Shown: positions 1 through 10,170, counted from the first letter of the stretch. The stretch: 64,000 bases of DNA from Pseudooceanicola sp. (GCF_029213205.1 NZ_JARGNH010000010.1:1-64000); one strand, 5' to 3'. Program-made: numbers and translations. The notes: a model not told the origin generated them from the sequence alone.

Positions 1-33
1 ACCTTGGCGAGAAAATTCTACTTATGCAGCCCC

Positions 34-495
34 CTACTTTCGGGGGGGATTACCGGGATAACGCCAGAGGTCCAGGTCGAGACCCGGCGGCCGGGCCTGA
101 ACGAAGCGGACACGCGCCGCAAGAAAGATAACCTGAACCGGCACGCCGTCAGGCAGAAACCCGGTTTTGGCATCGCTCAACGGATCCTCAAGCCAGCGCA
201 GGATATGGCCCATCTTTTCCGCCAATCCGGTGAGAGGCGCGCTGCCGGTTGATCATGAGGCCGAGAACCATCGGCTGTACCGCGAGTTGGCAGGAATGGG
301 GATGTTGCTCAGGAACAGGTCGCCCAAGCGGCAGGTGAAGGCGAAGCTGCGAGTCTGACTGTCGTTGATATCTTCTTCCGAAACGGCTCTGTGCTGGATG
401 CACGGTTCAGCCATCGTGGCGAGGTCGCGGACGCTGGCAAGAGTGTTGCGAAGGGTGGCCGGGTTGAACGCCCGGCCAGCCAACGCGCTGTGGTA
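34..495 (-). pseudogene. Possible degraded ORF downstream of the RND pump
   Basis: One minus-strand frame is open from just after the RND stop down to position 34 except for a single TGA at 253-255. The upper half (about 76 codons from a TTG at 483) and lower half (about 72 codons) are in the same frame, so the stop could be a nonsense mutation in a former gene of roughly 150 residues. The lower half reads as plausible protein (AEKMGHILRWLEDPLSDAK). I do not recognise the family, and it may be non-coding. It would be the distal gene of the efflux operon if real. Confidence 0.25.
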
Positions 496-3400
496 TCAGG
501 TCTTCAGCACCCGGTAGATCGCCGGGATCACCAGCACGGTTAACAGCGTTGAAGACAACAGACCGAACAGGAGCGAAATCGCCAGCCCTTGAAAAATCGG
601 ATCAGACAAGATCACCACCGCCCCGATCATGGCCGCGATCGCCGTCAGAAGAATGGGTTTGAAACGGATCGCCCCGGCCTCGATCAGGATTTCGACCGGG
701 GACTTGCCCGTCGGATCCGCATGACGGATGAAATCGACCAGCAGGATCGAGTTGCGCACGATGATCCCGGCCAGGGCGATGAACCCGATCATCGAGGTGG
801 CCGAAAACGGGGCGCCAAACAGCCAGTGACCGGCGATAATCCCCAGGAAGGTCAGCGGGATAGGCGTCAGGATCACCAAAGGCAGCCGGAACGATCCAAA
901 TTGCGCAACGACAAGGATGTAAATGGCCAGGAGCGCCACGGCGAAAGCCGCCCCCATGTCGCGGAACGTGACATAGGTCACCTCCCACTCCCCGTCCCAC
1001 AAGAGCGTGGTCACGGATTCATCTTCGGGTTGGCCGTAAAGGCTGATCACCGGTTTGCTGCCCGGCGCCCAGTCCATCTCGTCCAGCGCCTGCCCCACGG
1101 CAATCATGCCGTAAAGCGGCGCCTCGAACGCCCCGGCCATCTCGGCCGTCACCATTTCCGCGTCACGTCCGTTATGGCGGAACACCGGGAAAGAGGCGTG
1201 TTCCCCAGTCACGCGAATCACGTCGCCCAATTCGACGACACCGCGCGCACCGGGCAGGACATTTGCGGGGATCGGCGTCGACAGAAACCGCTCGTCCAGC
1301 ACCTTGTCACCCTTGTCACGCGCAATGCGGATGGGGATTGGCTGACGGCCGTCGGCACGATGCGAATACCCGACCGTACGCCCGCCGTTCAGGATCGAAA
1401 GCGTGTCGAACACATCGCCTTCCTCGACGCTGAAGAACTCCAGGTCGTCGGTGCTGATCGTGGCCCGCAACCGCCGCGGTTGGGTGCCGAAACTGTCATC
1501 GACATCGACCACGAAGGGGACAGATTCAAACGCCGCGCGCACCTTCCTGGCCGCCGCCCGTCGGGTGTCGGCATCGGGGCCGTAGATCTCGGCCAGCAGG
1601 GTGGCCATCACCGGCGGGCCGGGCGGAGGCTCGACCGTTTTCAGGTTGGTTCCATCGGGCAGCGACAAGGTGGCCAACCGATCACGGATATCCAGCGCGA
1701 TGTCATGGCTGGGCCGATCGCGGTCGGCCTTGGGCGACAGGGTGATCTGCACCTCGCCCAAATTGGGTGCGGCGCGCAGATAAGAGTGCCGCACCAACCC
1801 GTTGAAATTGAAGGGGGCCGAGGTTCCGGCATGGGTCTGGACCGAGACCACCTCGGGCAGTTCCAAAACCGCGCGCGCCACGTCCTGCGCCACGCGATCG
1901 GTTGCCTCAAGCGACGTGCCTTCGGCCAGATCAATGACCACAGACAGTTCTGATTTATTGTCAAAGGGCAGTAATTTGACCGTCACATCCTGGGTGTAGA
2001 ACAGGCCGAGCGAACCAAAGGACAAGGCCACCGTGACCAGCAGGAACACCAGGCTGCGGGTCTTGCTGGCCAGCAGGGGCCGGGCCACCCGGCCGTAGAT
2101 CCGACCCAGAGTACCACCGGGATGGCCACCATAGGTATCGTCATGGCCATGCTCGGCCATCGGCGCGCGGCCTGCCACCTTCAACATCAGCCAGGGCGTG
2201 ATGATGACGGCGACAAAGAACGAAAAGATCATCGCCGCACTGGCGTTCGCGGGGATCGGGCTCATGTAGGGGCCCATCAGGCCCGACACGAACAGCATCG
2301 GCAACAGGGCGGCCACGACGGTCAGGGTGGCCACGATGGTCGGGTTGCCAACCTCGGCCACGGCCTCGACCGCGCCAGCCATCCGGCTGCGGCCATCCTT
2401 CATTCCCCAATGCCTGGCGATGTTCTCGATCACCACGATCGCGTCATCGACCAGGATACCAATCGAAAAAATCAATGCGAACAGCGACACGCGGTTGAGC
2501 GTGTAGCCCATGATCCAGGCCGAAAAGAGCGTCAGAAGGATCGTCACCGGAATCACCACCGCCACCACGATCGCTTCGCGCCAGCCGATGGCAAGCCACA
2601 CGAGCGCCACGATGGACAGGGTGGCAAGGCCGAGGTGGAACAACAGCTCATTGGCCTTTTCGTTCGCGGTCTCGCCGTAGTCGCGGGTGACGGTGACACC
2701 GACTGTTTCGGGGATCAGGCTGCCTTCCAATGCCTCAACCCGGTGCAGGATGGCCTCGGCCACGATCACCGCATTGGCCCCGGCGCGTTTGGCCACCGCC
2801 AGTGTCACGGCCGGTGCGCGGTGCACCGTGCCATCCTTTGCGCGGCTCACATTGGCGACGATCACATCGGCGCTGTCGGAGACAAAGCTGACCTCCGCCA
2901 CATCGGCCACATAGACAGGGCGTCCATCCCGTGTGGTCAGCAGCAGGTTCGCGATTTGCGCCGGCGCCACCAGCGTTTCACCCACCACCAGATCGATCTG
3001 ATCGCCACCATCACGCAGCTTGCCGGTGTTTTCCGACCGATTGGCGTTGGCCACCTTCGCCGCCAGTTGCTGCAAGGTGACACCGTATAGCGCCAGGCGC
3101 TCGGGGTCTGGGGCGATACGGATCAGTTCGGGCACTTCGCCGACCAGATAAGTCAGACCGACATCCTTGACCTTGGCCACATTGGTGCGCAATTCACGGG
3201 CGATGCGGGTCAAGTCATTTGCGCTGATCTCTTCAACACCCGGTTTGGGAGCCAGAGTCACCGATACAATCGCGACGTCATCAATGCCGCGCCCAACAAT
3301 CCATGGCTCGGGTATGCCAACGGGAATGCGGTCCATGTTGGCGCGGATTTTATCATGCACCCGCAGCACCGCCGCATCGGCCGAGGTGCCGACCTTGAAG

Positions 3401-3717
3401 CGCACTGTCACCATTGCGTAATCGTCATTGGTCGACGAGTAGACATGTTCCACGCTTGGGATGCCTTTGACGATCCCTTCCAGCGGTTCTGTCACCAGCT
3501 TGACCGCATCTTCGGCCCGCAGGCCCGGCGCTTGGACATGGATGTCAACCAGAGGGACCGAGATCTGCGGTTCTTCCTCGCGCGGCAGGGATTTCAGAGC
3601 CACGAGCCCAACCGCCAGCGCCGCCAGAATGAACAAGGGCGTCAGGGATGATGCGATGAATGCGCGTGTCAAACGCCCGGCAATGCCGAGTCCGACAGGT
3701 TCGAGATTTTCAGTCAT
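496..3717 (-). CDS. RND-family efflux transporter inner-membrane subunit
   Basis: This 1073-residue protein has the length and layout of an AcrB/MexB-type proton-driven RND pump. It has an N-terminal membrane helix (about residues 20-42), a periplasmic porter loop, a block of six helices, a second periplasmic loop and a second block of six helices. The TM4 motif GILVDDAIVVIENIARH (about residues 414-430) carries the paired aspartates used for proton relay, so the pump looks functional. Its start codon overlaps the end of the upstream adaptor gene by 8 bases, so the two are probably translationally coupled. No outer-membrane channel gene or regulator is adjacent, so the tripartite complex would use a TolC encoded elsewhere. 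Substrates cannot be predicted from sequence; the divergence from classical AcrB fits the broad HAE-1/CzcA-like group seen in marine alphaproteobacteria. Confidence 0.93.
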   Translation of the reverse strand: MTENLEPVGLGIAGRLTRAFIASSLTPLFILAALAVGLVALKSLPREEEPQISVPLVDIHVQAPGLRAEDAVKLVTEPLEGIVKGIPSVEHVYSSTNDDYAMVTVRFKVGTSADAAVLRVHDKIRANMDRIPVGIPEPWIVGRGIDDVAIVSVTLAPKPGVEEISANDLTRIARELRTNVAKVKDVGLTYLVGEVPELIRIAPDPERLALYGVTLQQLAAKVANANRSENTGKLRDGGDQIDLVVGETLVAPAQIANLLLTTRDGRPVYVADVAEVSFVSDSADVIVANVSRAKDGTVHRAPAVTLAVAKRAGANAVIVAEAILHRVEALEGSLIPETVGVTVTRDYGETANEKANELLFHLGLATLSIVALVWLAIGWREAIVVAVVIPVTILLTLFSAWIMGYTLNRVSLFALIFSIGILVDDAIVVIENIARHWGMKDGRSRMAGAVEAVAEVGNPTIVATLTVVAALLPMLFVSGLMGPYMSPIPANASAAMIFSFFVAVIITPWLMLKVAGRAPMAEHGHDDTYGGHPGGTLGRIYGRVARPLLASKTRSLVFLLVTVALSFGSLGLFYTQDVTVKLLPFDNKSELSVVIDLAEGTSLEATDRVAQDVARAVLELPEVVSVQTHAGTSAPFNFNGLVRHSYLRAAPNLGEVQITLSPKADRDRPSHDIALDIRDRLATLSLPDGTNLKTVEPPPGPPVMATLLAEIYGPDADTRRAAARKVRAAFESVPFVVDVDDSFGTQPRRLRATISTDDLEFFSVEEGDVFDTLSILNGGRTVGYSHRADGRQPIPIRIARDKGDKVLDERFLSTPIPANVLPGARGVVELGDVIRVTGEHASFPVFRHNGRDAEMVTAEMAGAFEAPLYGMIAVGQALDEMDWAPGSKPVISLYGQPEDESVTTLLWDGEWEVTYVTFRDMGAAFAVALLAIYILVVAQFGSFRLPLVILTPIPLTFLGIIAGHWLFGAPFSATSMIGFIALAGIIVRNSILLVDFIRHADPTGKSPVEILIEAGAIRFKPILLTAIAAMIGAVVILSDPIFQGLAISLLFGLLSSTLLTVLVIPAIYRVLKT

Positions 3718-4690
3718 GCGCGTTGACTACGCGATCACCGACCTCAAGGCCGGACAGAATTTCAATCATCACAACGCCATCACGTGTCTGGTGCTGACCG
3801 AGAACGACAGTGCGCAGAACCGGCCCGTCGGGGTCTGCAACCTCAACAAAATCCAGGCCAGTGCGGGTGATAACGGCGGTCTCTGGCACCATCAGCGCGG
3901 TGCGGGTATCGACCGGAAGGCGGACCAGAACCCGTGCATCGATAAAGTCTTCTGGCAGGTCCGGCACCTCCACATCCGCAATCATCCGACCGTTCTCGAT
4001 CAGCGGATAGATCCGCGCCAATGTGCCCTGCGACGGCCCTGCGGTGGTTTCAATCTCGATCGCCGCCCCTTCCCGCAAGAAAGCGGCATGACGTTCTGGC
4101 ACCGCGATGCGCAGAAAAATCCCGCCGCCGCCAATCGTGGCCACGGCCTCGCCGGGCAAGACCACAGCACCGGCTGCCGCTGGCACGGACAGAACCCGAC
4201 CCGCGATCGGGGCCAATACCGCGCCCTCACGGGCCTGCTGTTCCACCACCTTGCGTTCGGCACCAATCGCCGCGATCTGCCCCGTCAGCACGTCAACCTG
4301 GGTGCGCAGCGCATCCAGTCTCTGCGCCGTGGTCACGCCGCGCGCCAGCAGATCCTCGCCGCGCTGCAGTTCGTTCTTGGCATTGTCCAGCTGTGCTGTC
4401 AGCGCCTGCACCTGCGCGTCAATGGACGCCAGCTGAAAGTTGATCTTGGCATCGACGACCTGTGCGATGGCTTGTCCCGCCGTCACCACGTCGCCCTCAT
4501 TGACGTCGAGCGACACAAGGGTCCCGCCCAATCTGGCGCGGGCTGGAATGCGACTGCGCGTCTCAATCCGACCATAGACGGCTTTCCACTCCGTCACGGA
4601 CACCGCGGCCAGTGGCAGTTCTTCGGCAAGTGGCGCGAGTGGCAAGGACACTGCCAAGGCAACCATGGAAAATAGGAGTCGCACGAACAT
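3710..4690 (-). CDS. RND efflux periplasmic adaptor (membrane fusion protein)
   Basis: This is the membrane fusion protein that would link the adjacent RND pump to an outer-membrane channel. The 326-residue form starts at the ATG at 4690, which has GAGG five bases upstream; an upstream in-frame codon would add ten residues without a good ribosome site. Residues 1-24 form a hydrophobic signal peptide. A lipoyl/barrel-sandwich half motif (GTLVSLDVNEGDVVTAGQ) is followed by a coiled-coil hairpin at about residues 85-150, the second lipoyl half (VLAPIAGRVLSVPAAAGAVV) and a beta-barrel region. It is first in a two-gene operon with the pump gene. It is somewhat shorter than AcrA, as is common for alphaproteobacterial adaptors. 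Confidence 0.9.
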   Translation of the reverse strand: MFVRLLFSMVALAVSLPLAPLAEELPLAAVSVTEWKAVYGRIETRSRIPARARLGGTLVSLDVNEGDVVTAGQAIAQVVDAKINFQLASIDAQVQALTAQLDNAKNELQRGEDLLARGVTTAQRLDALRTQVDVLTGQIAAIGAERKVVEQQAREGAVLAPIAGRVLSVPAAAGAVVLPGEAVATIGGGGIFLRIAVPERHAAFLREGAAIEIETTAGPSQGTLARIYPLIENGRMIADVEVPDLPEDFIDARVLVRLPVDTRTALMVPETAVITRTGLDFVEVADPDGPVLRTVVLGQHQTRDGVVMIEILSGLEVGDRVVNAHD

Positions 4691-5043
4691 TCCACCTCGT
4701 GAGTTTGGGACAAGTGCCATCTCAAGCCTGTAAAGGCCGTATTGAATGGGTCAGAACGCAACGCAGATTCTAACACCAGCCATTTGAAATGCCAACGATC
4801 AGCCCCACTTGAGTGGTCCAGATTGAATGTTAGGGCATGACCTGCCTGATATGCGACCCAAAGCGCCCTGCACACAACAGCCCCTGCTCGAAGTGGTCCC
4901 ATCTTTTCGGACAGGTTTGCAGCGTTTCTAAGGTGTATCGGGCCTAGATGTTCAGTCCCGGCAATTGGTGACCCGGGAGTTTAGCAGGTTGCTGAACGAG
5001 CCCTGCCTCGACAGGGCTTTGAGAACATGATTGGAGGTCATCC
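4691..5043. other. Intergenic region with hairpin, no recognised gene
   Basis: These 350 bases separate the efflux operon from the low-GC ORF. I see no convincing coding signal. A perfect 7-bp inverted repeat (AGCCCTG / CAGGGCT, six-base loop) lies at 4999-5018 and is followed by only three T residues, so it is a weak terminator or structural element. The compositional change toward lower GC begins here. A GGAGG ribosome-binding site at 5033-5037 precedes the next ORF. Confidence 0.5.
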
Positions 5044-5469
5044 TTGCCTGGGCTGATCTGGACGTCGCTCTGGGGATTCCTGCTGGCCACAGTCTTGCAC
5101 CTTCCACTGTCAGAAGCTGCTGAGCGGATCGGCAAGATGAAGAGAACTCACAAGTTCAGAGAAGTATACAAGATCTTTCGCCCAATCGAAGCCGCAACTT
5201 CAATCGCAGCTTTCATCAAAAAGATATATGAGGATCAATCGTTTTATCGGAACAGGATTGCCCATTCGAAGTGTGTAGGTTTCCGGACCACAGCACCTGA
5301 GTACATTGTTTTTACGGTGTTTGAGAGACACACAGATGAGTCGATGGTAGCTGACGCGATCTCAATTTCTACTTTTGATTCCGTTTCGAAGTGGGCGCGA
5401 AGTTTTTCGAAGTTGTCGTTACAATTGGCTGACCGTTTCGAGGCGGAGTTAGGGGTTAAGCCCCGTTGA
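5044..5469 (+). CDS. Hypothetical protein with HEPN-like RX4H motif
   Basis: I do not recognise this 141-residue protein. A TTG start at 5044 is favoured because GGAGG sits six bases upstream. The DNA from about 5120 to 5460 is clearly AT-richer than the flanking genes and uses codons the neighbours avoid, suggesting recent acquisition. The motif YRNRIAHSKC (about residues 68-77) has the R-x4-H spacing typical of HEPN-domain RNases and nucleotide-binding proteins, within a predicted helical context, but this short motif alone is weak evidence. The N-terminal stretch (WTSLWGFLLATVLHLPLSEAA) could be a membrane helix or an artefact of truncation; homologs may be longer. No partner nucleotidyltransferase or antitoxin is visible nearby. 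Confidence 0.55.
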   Translation: MPGLIWTSLWGFLLATVLHLPLSEAAERIGKMKRTHKFREVYKIFRPIEAATSIAAFIKKIYEDQSFYRNRIAHSKCVGFRTTAPEYIVFTVFERHTDESMVADAISISTFDSVSKWARSFSKLSLQLADRFEAELGVKPR

Positions 5470-5523
5470 GGCGTTCTTGACTTCCAGTTCCCGAATCACG
5501 CCACCCATGCTAGGTCTAGTGGA

Positions 5524-7371
5524 ATGAACAGTCAGACTCGCTATATAAGCCCAGATCAGCCGGTGATCCGCCAGCTGGACGAGGCCGCAATCAACCGGAT
5601 CGCGGCCGGTGAGGTGGTGGAACGCCCGGCCTCGGCGGTCAAGGAGCTGGTGGAAAACGCCCTCGACGCCGGGGCGCGGCGAATCGCCGTGACCATCGCC
5701 GATGGCGGCAAGACCCTGATCCGGGTCAGCGATGACGGCTGTGGCATCGCCGCCGAGGATCTGCCGCTGGCGCTGGCCCGGCACGCGACCTCGAAAATCG
5801 ACGGATCGGATCTGCTCGACATCCACACTTTCGGGTTTCGCGGTGAGGCGCTGCCGTCGCTCGGTGCGGTCGGCCGCCTCAGGATCACCTCACGGGTGGC
5901 GGGCGGCACGGCGGCGGAAATCACCGTCTCCGGCGGACGCATGTCCGAAATCCGACCAGCCGCGCTCAGCGCTGGCACGTCTGTCGAACTGCGCGATCTG
6001 TTCTTTGCCACCCCTGCCCGACTGAAGTTCCTGCGCAGTGACCGCGCCGAAAGCCAGGCCGTCACCGATATGATCCGGCGTCTGGCGATGGCCGAACCCT
6101 TTGTCAGCTTTGCCCTGAAGCACCGCCAGGGCGAGGAAGAGCGCGAGGTGTTTCGCGCCGATGCCGAGCAGGGCGAGCTGTTTGACGCGCTGGCCAACCG
6201 GCTGGCCAGTGTTCTGGGGCGTGAGTTCATCGCCAATGCGATCCCGATCGACGCCGAACGCGACGGGCTGCAGATGACCGGCTTTGCCGCCCTGCCGACC
6301 TATTCGCGCGGCGCGGCGGTGGCACAATACCTGTTCGTCAATGGTCGCCCGGTGCGGGATCGGGCCCTGAGCGGGGCGTTGCGCGCCGCCTATACCGACC
6401 TGCTCAGCCGCGACCGGCATCCGGCGGCGGCGCTGTTCATTGATTGCGATCCGCATCTGGTCGATGTGAACGTCCACCCCGCCAAGACCGAGGTGCGGTT
6501 CCGCGACCCCGGCACCGCGCGCGGGCTGATCGTGTCGGGGCTGCGCCATGCGCTGGCCGAAAACGGCCACCGCGCCGCGAGCACGGTGGCGGGCGCAACG
6601 CTGGGTGCCTTCCGGGCGGAACCCACCGGTCCACGCGTCTACCAGATGGACCGGGCCGCGCAGCCAGCAATGACCCGCGGCTATCCCACCCAACCGGCGG
6701 GCTGGTCCGAACCGGCGGCGGGGTTCACACCTTTCGATCATGCCCCGACGGCGCGGGTCGAAGATCTGATCGACGCCCCCCCGGCCGAGGCGCATCCGCT
6801 GGGTGCCGCGCGGGCGCAGGTGCATGAGAATTACATCATCGCCCAGACCGAAACCGGCATGGTGATCGTCGATCAACATGCGGCGCATGAACGGCTGGTC
6901 TATGAGCGGCTGAAACGCCAGATGGCGGAAAACGGCGTCACGGCGCAGGCCCTGCTGATCCCCGAGATCGTCGAATTGTCCCCCGGCGATCGGGCGCTGC
7001 TCCTCGACCACGCCGAGGCGCTGGCGCAGTTCGGTCTGGGCATCGAAGCCTTTGGCGGCAATGCCGTTGCGGTGCGCGAAACCCCGGCCGAACTGGGTGA
7101 GGTCAACGCCGAGGCCATGCTGCGCGACATTCTGGACGAGCTCGGCGATGCCGGGGACAGCGATCTGGTGCAGAGCCGGCTGGACGCGATCCTGTCGCGA
7201 ATCGCCTGTCATGGCTCGATCCGCTCCGGACGGCGGATGCGCGGCGACGAGATGAACGCGCTGCTGCGCGAGATGGAAGCGACGCCGCATTCCGGCCAAT
7301 GCAACCACGGCCGCCCAACCTATGTCGAGCTGAAGCTGGCAGATATCGAGAGGCTGTTCGGACGCACATGA
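5524..7371 (+). CDS. mutL: DNA mismatch repair protein MutL
   Basis: MutL couples mismatch recognition by MutS to strand incision and excision. The 615-residue protein has the GHKL ATPase domain at the N-terminus ([27 protein letters not shown]-type motif ENALDAGA, then DDGCGI and GFRGEAL), a transducer domain to about residue 330, a proline/alanine-rich linker, and a C-terminal dimerisation domain. The C-terminus carries the metal-binding endonuclease motif [12 protein letters not shown] and a CNHGRPT motif near the end, so this is an endonuclease-type MutL, unlike that of E. coli. The stop overlaps the start of rmuC (ATGA), indicating translational coupling. The exact N-terminus is uncertain by a few residues. 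Confidence 0.96.
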   Translation: MNSQTRYISPDQPVIRQLDEAAINRIAAGEVVERPASAVKELVENALDAGARRIAVTIADGGKTLIRVSDDGCGIAAEDLPLALARHATSKIDGSDLLDIHTFGFRGEALPSLGAVGRLRITSRVAGGTAAEITVSGGRMSEIRPAALSAGTSVELRDLFFATPARLKFLRSDRAESQAVTDMIRRLAMAEPFVSFALKHRQGEEEREVFRADAEQGELFDALANRLASVLGREFIANAIPIDAERDGLQMTGFAALPTYSRGAAVAQYLFVNGRPVRDRALSGALRAAYTDLLSRDRHPAAALFIDCDPHLVDVNVHPAKTEVRFRDPGTARGLIVSGLRHALAENGHRAASTVAGATLGAFRAEPTGPRVYQMDRAAQPAMTRGYPTQPAGWSEPAAGFTPFDHAPTARVEDLIDAPPAEAHPLGAARAQVHENYIIAQTETGMVIVDQHAAHERLVYERLKRQMAENGVTAQALLIPEIVELSPGDRALLLDHAEALAQFGLGIEAFGGNAVAVRETPAELGEVNAEAMLRDILDELGDAGDSDLVQSRLDAILSRIACHGSIRSGRRMRGDEMNALLREMEATPHSGQCNHGRPTYVELKLADIERLFGRT

Positions 7372-8597
7372 TTCAGATTGGCGAGCAGAGCTATGCGTTC
7401 AACGATCCCATTGTCCTTGCCGTTCTGATCGGCGCGGCGGCCTTCCTGCTGATCTGCCTGTTGCTGGTGCTGGCGATCCGCGCCTCGCGCAAGGCCGCCG
7501 ATCCGCTGATCTATCAGCTCGATCACCTGGGCCGCACCGTGGACGGGTTGTTTCGCGGGCAGGAGCAACTGGCCGGCGGGCTGACCAGCGTCTCGAATGC
7601 GCAATCCAGCGGTCAGGCCCAGGTGCTCACCGCGATGGAGACAAGGCTGGCGGCGGTACAGCGCGAGCTGAACGACCGACTGCATGAGAATGCGATGAAA
7701 TCCGCCCGCTCGCTGACCGAGATGCAGGACAAGATGAACGCGCAACTGCGCGGCGGCTCTGAGCAGACCACCAAATCGCTGACCCAGCTGCAGGAGCGGC
7801 TGATGGTCATCGACAAGGCCCAGGACAATATCACCAAATTGTCCGGCGATGTGTTGAGCCTGCAGGACATCCTGTCGAACAAGCAGACGCGCGGCGCCTT
7901 TGGCGAGATCCAGTTGAACGACATTGTCGGCAAGGCGCTGCCCTCGGACAGCTATGCGTTGCAGGCGACGCTGAGCAACGGCAAACGCGCCGATTGCCTG
8001 GTGCATCTGCCGAACCCGCCGGGGCCGATCGTGATCGACGCGAAATTCCCGCTTGAAGCTTATGAGGCGCTGCGCGGTGCCGACAAGGGGCCAGAGCTGC
8101 AGCGGGCGGCACAATTGTTCCGCGCCTCGGTCAAGACACATATTCGCGCGATTTCAGAGCGTTACATTATCGAGGGCGAGACTGCCGACGGCGCGATCAT
8201 GTTCCTGCCCTCAGAGGCGGTCTATGCCGAGCTGCATTCGAATTTCGGCGATGTGGTGCGGGCAGGGTTTGATGCACGGGTCTGGATCGTGTCGCCGACC
8301 ACCTGCATGGCGACGCTGAACACGATGCGCGCCATCCTCAAGGATGCGCGGATGCGAGAACAGGCCGGGGCGATCCGCAATACCCTGAAACTGCTGCACC
8401 GCGATGTCGAGCTGGTGTCGGAGCGGGTGGGAAAACTGCAGACCCATTTCGGCCAGGCCCGGGCCGATCTGGACGGCATCGGCACCGCCGCCGAACGGGC
8501 CGGAAAGCGGGCCGCGCGGCTGGACAATTTCGATTTCGAGGAATTGGCGCCAGAGGAAACCGCAGCGGCGATGGTCGGGCTGACAGAGGTCAAATAG
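7368..8597 (+). CDS. rmuC: DNA recombination protein RmuC
   Basis: RmuC is a membrane-anchored protein with a predicted nuclease-like core that limits inversion between short inverted repeats. The 409-residue protein starts at the ATG overlapping the mutL stop (ATGA). One transmembrane helix lies at about residues 17-40, followed by a long coiled coil to about residue 165. The conserved RmuC core contains the blocks [37 protein letters not shown] and [16 protein letters not shown]. Pairing with mutL in one transcription unit puts two genome-stability functions together. It is followed by a GC-rich intergenic repeat. Confidence 0.95.
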   Translation: MIQIGEQSYAFNDPIVLAVLIGAAAFLLICLLLVLAIRASRKAADPLIYQLDHLGRTVDGLFRGQEQLAGGLTSVSNAQSSGQAQVLTAMETRLAAVQRELNDRLHENAMKSARSLTEMQDKMNAQLRGGSEQTTKSLTQLQERLMVIDKAQDNITKLSGDVLSLQDILSNKQTRGAFGEIQLNDIVGKALPSDSYALQATLSNGKRADCLVHLPNPPGPIVIDAKFPLEAYEALRGADKGPELQRAAQLFRASVKTHIRAISERYIIEGETADGAIMFLPSEAVYAELHSNFGDVVRAGFDARVWIVSPTTCMATLNTMRAILKDARMREQAGAIRNTLKLLHRDVELVSERVGKLQTHFGQARADLDGIGTAAERAGKRAARLDNFDFEELAPEETAAAMVGLTEVK

Positions 8598-8631
8598 CCC
8601 CCACAGGTCGCGGATCAGTGGCGGGCGATGC

Positions 8632-8697
8632 GCGCGGGGGCGCTGCCCCCGTCGCCCGATGGGCGGCTCCCCCGAGATTGTTTTAGCCAGAAGAAGC
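8632..8697 (+). repeat. GC-rich stem-loop intergenic repeat, copy 1
   Basis: Two short GC-rich hairpins (GGGGGC/GCCCCC with a 3-base loop, then GCCC/GGGC) are followed by a T-rich tail ending in AGCCAGAAGAAG. Similar hairpin-plus-tail sequences occur at about 35660-35733 and, inverted, at 36697-36765. The position between convergent rmuC and the sseB-like gene fits a dispersed intergenic element that may act as a terminator. Confidence 0.6.
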
Positions 8698-8704
8698 GGT
8701 GGGA

Positions 8705-9490
8705 TCAGCGCAGGATCGGCGGTTTGTCCGGATCCGAACCAGGGGCGGCGCGCTCGGGCTTTTGCGGCTCGTCTTTGGGCAGATCGATGCGCAACCCGCT
8801 GCGCGCGAGGCTGGCCGCCATTGTGTCGGACCCGGCGAAAAAGGCCACATCCATTTCGCCCTGATCGACCCCGGAAAAGATCAGCGCCTCGCCCGCCGCC
8901 TTGGCCAGCGCGGATTCGGCGCCGGGCCGGGCGTCGATGAAGGCCAGCATATGGCCACGGCGCCCGGAATCGGTCTCGGTGCCGACCAGATAGGCGATTT
9001 CGGCCATGCCGCCGGACAGGGCGAGTTTCACATCCAGCCCTTCGAGCAACGCATCCGGCAACCCGGCGGGGCGGTGAAAGGCCTTGATCCGACTTTCCAC
9101 CTGCTCGGGCGCATGACCGAGAGTTTCGACCAGCCAGGCGACCGCATCGGCGGGCAGCAGGATCGAGGAGGGCGCGACGTCGAGGTTCAGACCAAGGCCG
9201 AGGCCCTGCCCGGCCAGCATCTGCGCAATCACCCGCCCGGACAGCGCCGCATAGGGCACCTCGCGCCCGGCAAATCCGGCCAGCCGCGCCTCGCTGTCAA
9301 AGGCCAGGATATAGCTGGCGTCGGTCAGTTCGAACACCTCGGGGGCGAGCCGGTCATCGCGCGCCTCGGCGGTGAGCAGCACGAACAATTCATTGTCGGC
9401 CAGCCGCTCATAGAACCGCAGCCGGGCGCTGTCGTCGCCCGGCGCGTCCATCATCGCGGCATGGGCACGGTCCAACGGGGTTTCGATCAT
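8705..9490 (-). CDS. SseB-family protein
   Basis: This 261-residue protein matches the SseB family (enhanced serine sensitivity), whose biochemical role is unknown. The start at 9490 is chosen because it forms an ATGA overlap with the stop of the upstream glycosylase gene and because the N-terminus then begins with the family-typical MIETPLDRAHAAM block; an upstream open stretch lies inside the other gene. The SseB N-terminal domain covers about residues 10-130 and includes RLRFYERLADNELFVLL. The C-terminal half is less conserved and ends in a charged, proline-containing tail. It is in an operon with the uracil-DNA-glycosylase-family gene. Confidence 0.82.
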   Translation of the reverse strand: MIETPLDRAHAAMMDAPGDDSARLRFYERLADNELFVLLTAEARDDRLAPEVFELTDASYILAFDSEARLAGFAGREVPYAALSGRVIAQMLAGQGLGLGLNLDVAPSSILLPADAVAWLVETLGHAPEQVESRIKAFHRPAGLPDALLEGLDVKLALSGGMAEIAYLVGTETDSGRRGHMLAFIDARPGAESALAKAAGEALIFSGVDQGEMDVAFFAGSDTMAASLARSGLRIDLPKDEPQKPERAAPGSDPDKPPILR

Positions 9491-10092
9491 TGCAATGCCT
9501 CCTGCACCCGCCGGCGCAACACCGGCACCAGTTCGGTCTCGAACCATGGGTTTTTCTTCAACCACCCGGTATTGCGCCAGGACGGATGAGGCAAGGGGAT
9601 GGTGCCCGGCAGATGGCGGCGCCAGTCGCGCAAAACCGCGCTGACCGGGGCGCGGCGGCCCAGATGCCAGCTCTGGGCATGACCGCCGACCAGCAGCCGC
9701 AACCGCAGGTCGTTGAACCCGGCCATCACCGCGGAATGCCAACTGCGGGCGCATATCGGCGGCGGCGGCAGGTCGGCGCCCTTGCCGTCATAACCAGGAA
9801 AGCAGAACGCCATCGGCACCACCGCAATCCGGCTGAGGTCATAGAAGGTGTCACGGTCCAGCCCCATCCAGTCGCGCAGCCGATCGCCAGAGCGGTCGTC
9901 GAACGGGCGCCCGCTTTCATGCACCCGCAGCCCCGGCGCCTGACCGGCGATCAGCAGCCGCGCACCGGGCCGGAACCAGACCACCGGACGCGGCGCATGG
10001 GCGGTCGCGGTGCTGGCGAAGCGGTCGGCGCAGATCCGGCACTGGCGGATGCGCGCGCTGAGGTTGTCACTGGGACGGTCGACCTGGGGCAT
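9487..10092 (-). CDS. Uracil-DNA glycosylase family protein
   Basis: This 201-residue protein belongs to the uracil-DNA glycosylase superfamily. The active-site region is GQAPGLRVHESGRPFDDRSG (about residues 51-70), and the C-terminal DNA-binding motif is LPHPSWRN (about 167-174). An N-terminal pair of cysteines (CRICADRF) resembles the cysteine motif of this compact subfamily. Lack of the Family 1 GQDPYH sequence argues against a classical Ung. Many members of this group are annotated only as family proteins and may excise uracil or other deaminated bases. It is first in a two-gene operon with the sseB-like gene and divergent from nhaA. Confidence 0.85.
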   Translation of the reverse strand: MPQVDRPSDNLSARIRQCRICADRFASTATAHAPRPVVWFRPGARLLIAGQAPGLRVHESGRPFDDRSGDRLRDWMGLDRDTFYDLSRIAVVPMAFCFPGYDGKGADLPPPPICARSWHSAVMAGFNDLRLRLLVGGHAQSWHLGRRAPVSAVLRDWRRHLPGTIPLPHPSWRNTGWLKKNPWFETELVPVLRRRVQEALQ

Positions 10093-10170
10093 ATCCGTTC
10101 TCTATCCAAGGCTCATTCGCCCTGAGGGCCATCGAGCGAACATCAGAGATTGTGTTAAATCGGGACGGAT

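Noticed and set aside
2122-3090. Long plus-strand ORF of 322 codons inside the RND pump gene
   Set aside because: It is antisense to a well-conserved gene and encodes a His/Arg/Gln-rich product typical of antisense frames in GC-rich DNA.
4594-4902. Minus-strand ORF of 102 codons overlapping the adaptor start, considered as a transposase remnant
   Set aside because: No transposase motif or terminal inverted repeats could be identified, and most of it is out-of-frame adaptor sequence.
5890-7308. Minus-strand ORF of 472 codons opposite mutL
   Set aside because: MutL motifs on the plus strand are unambiguous; the opposite frame is low-complexity and has no family features.
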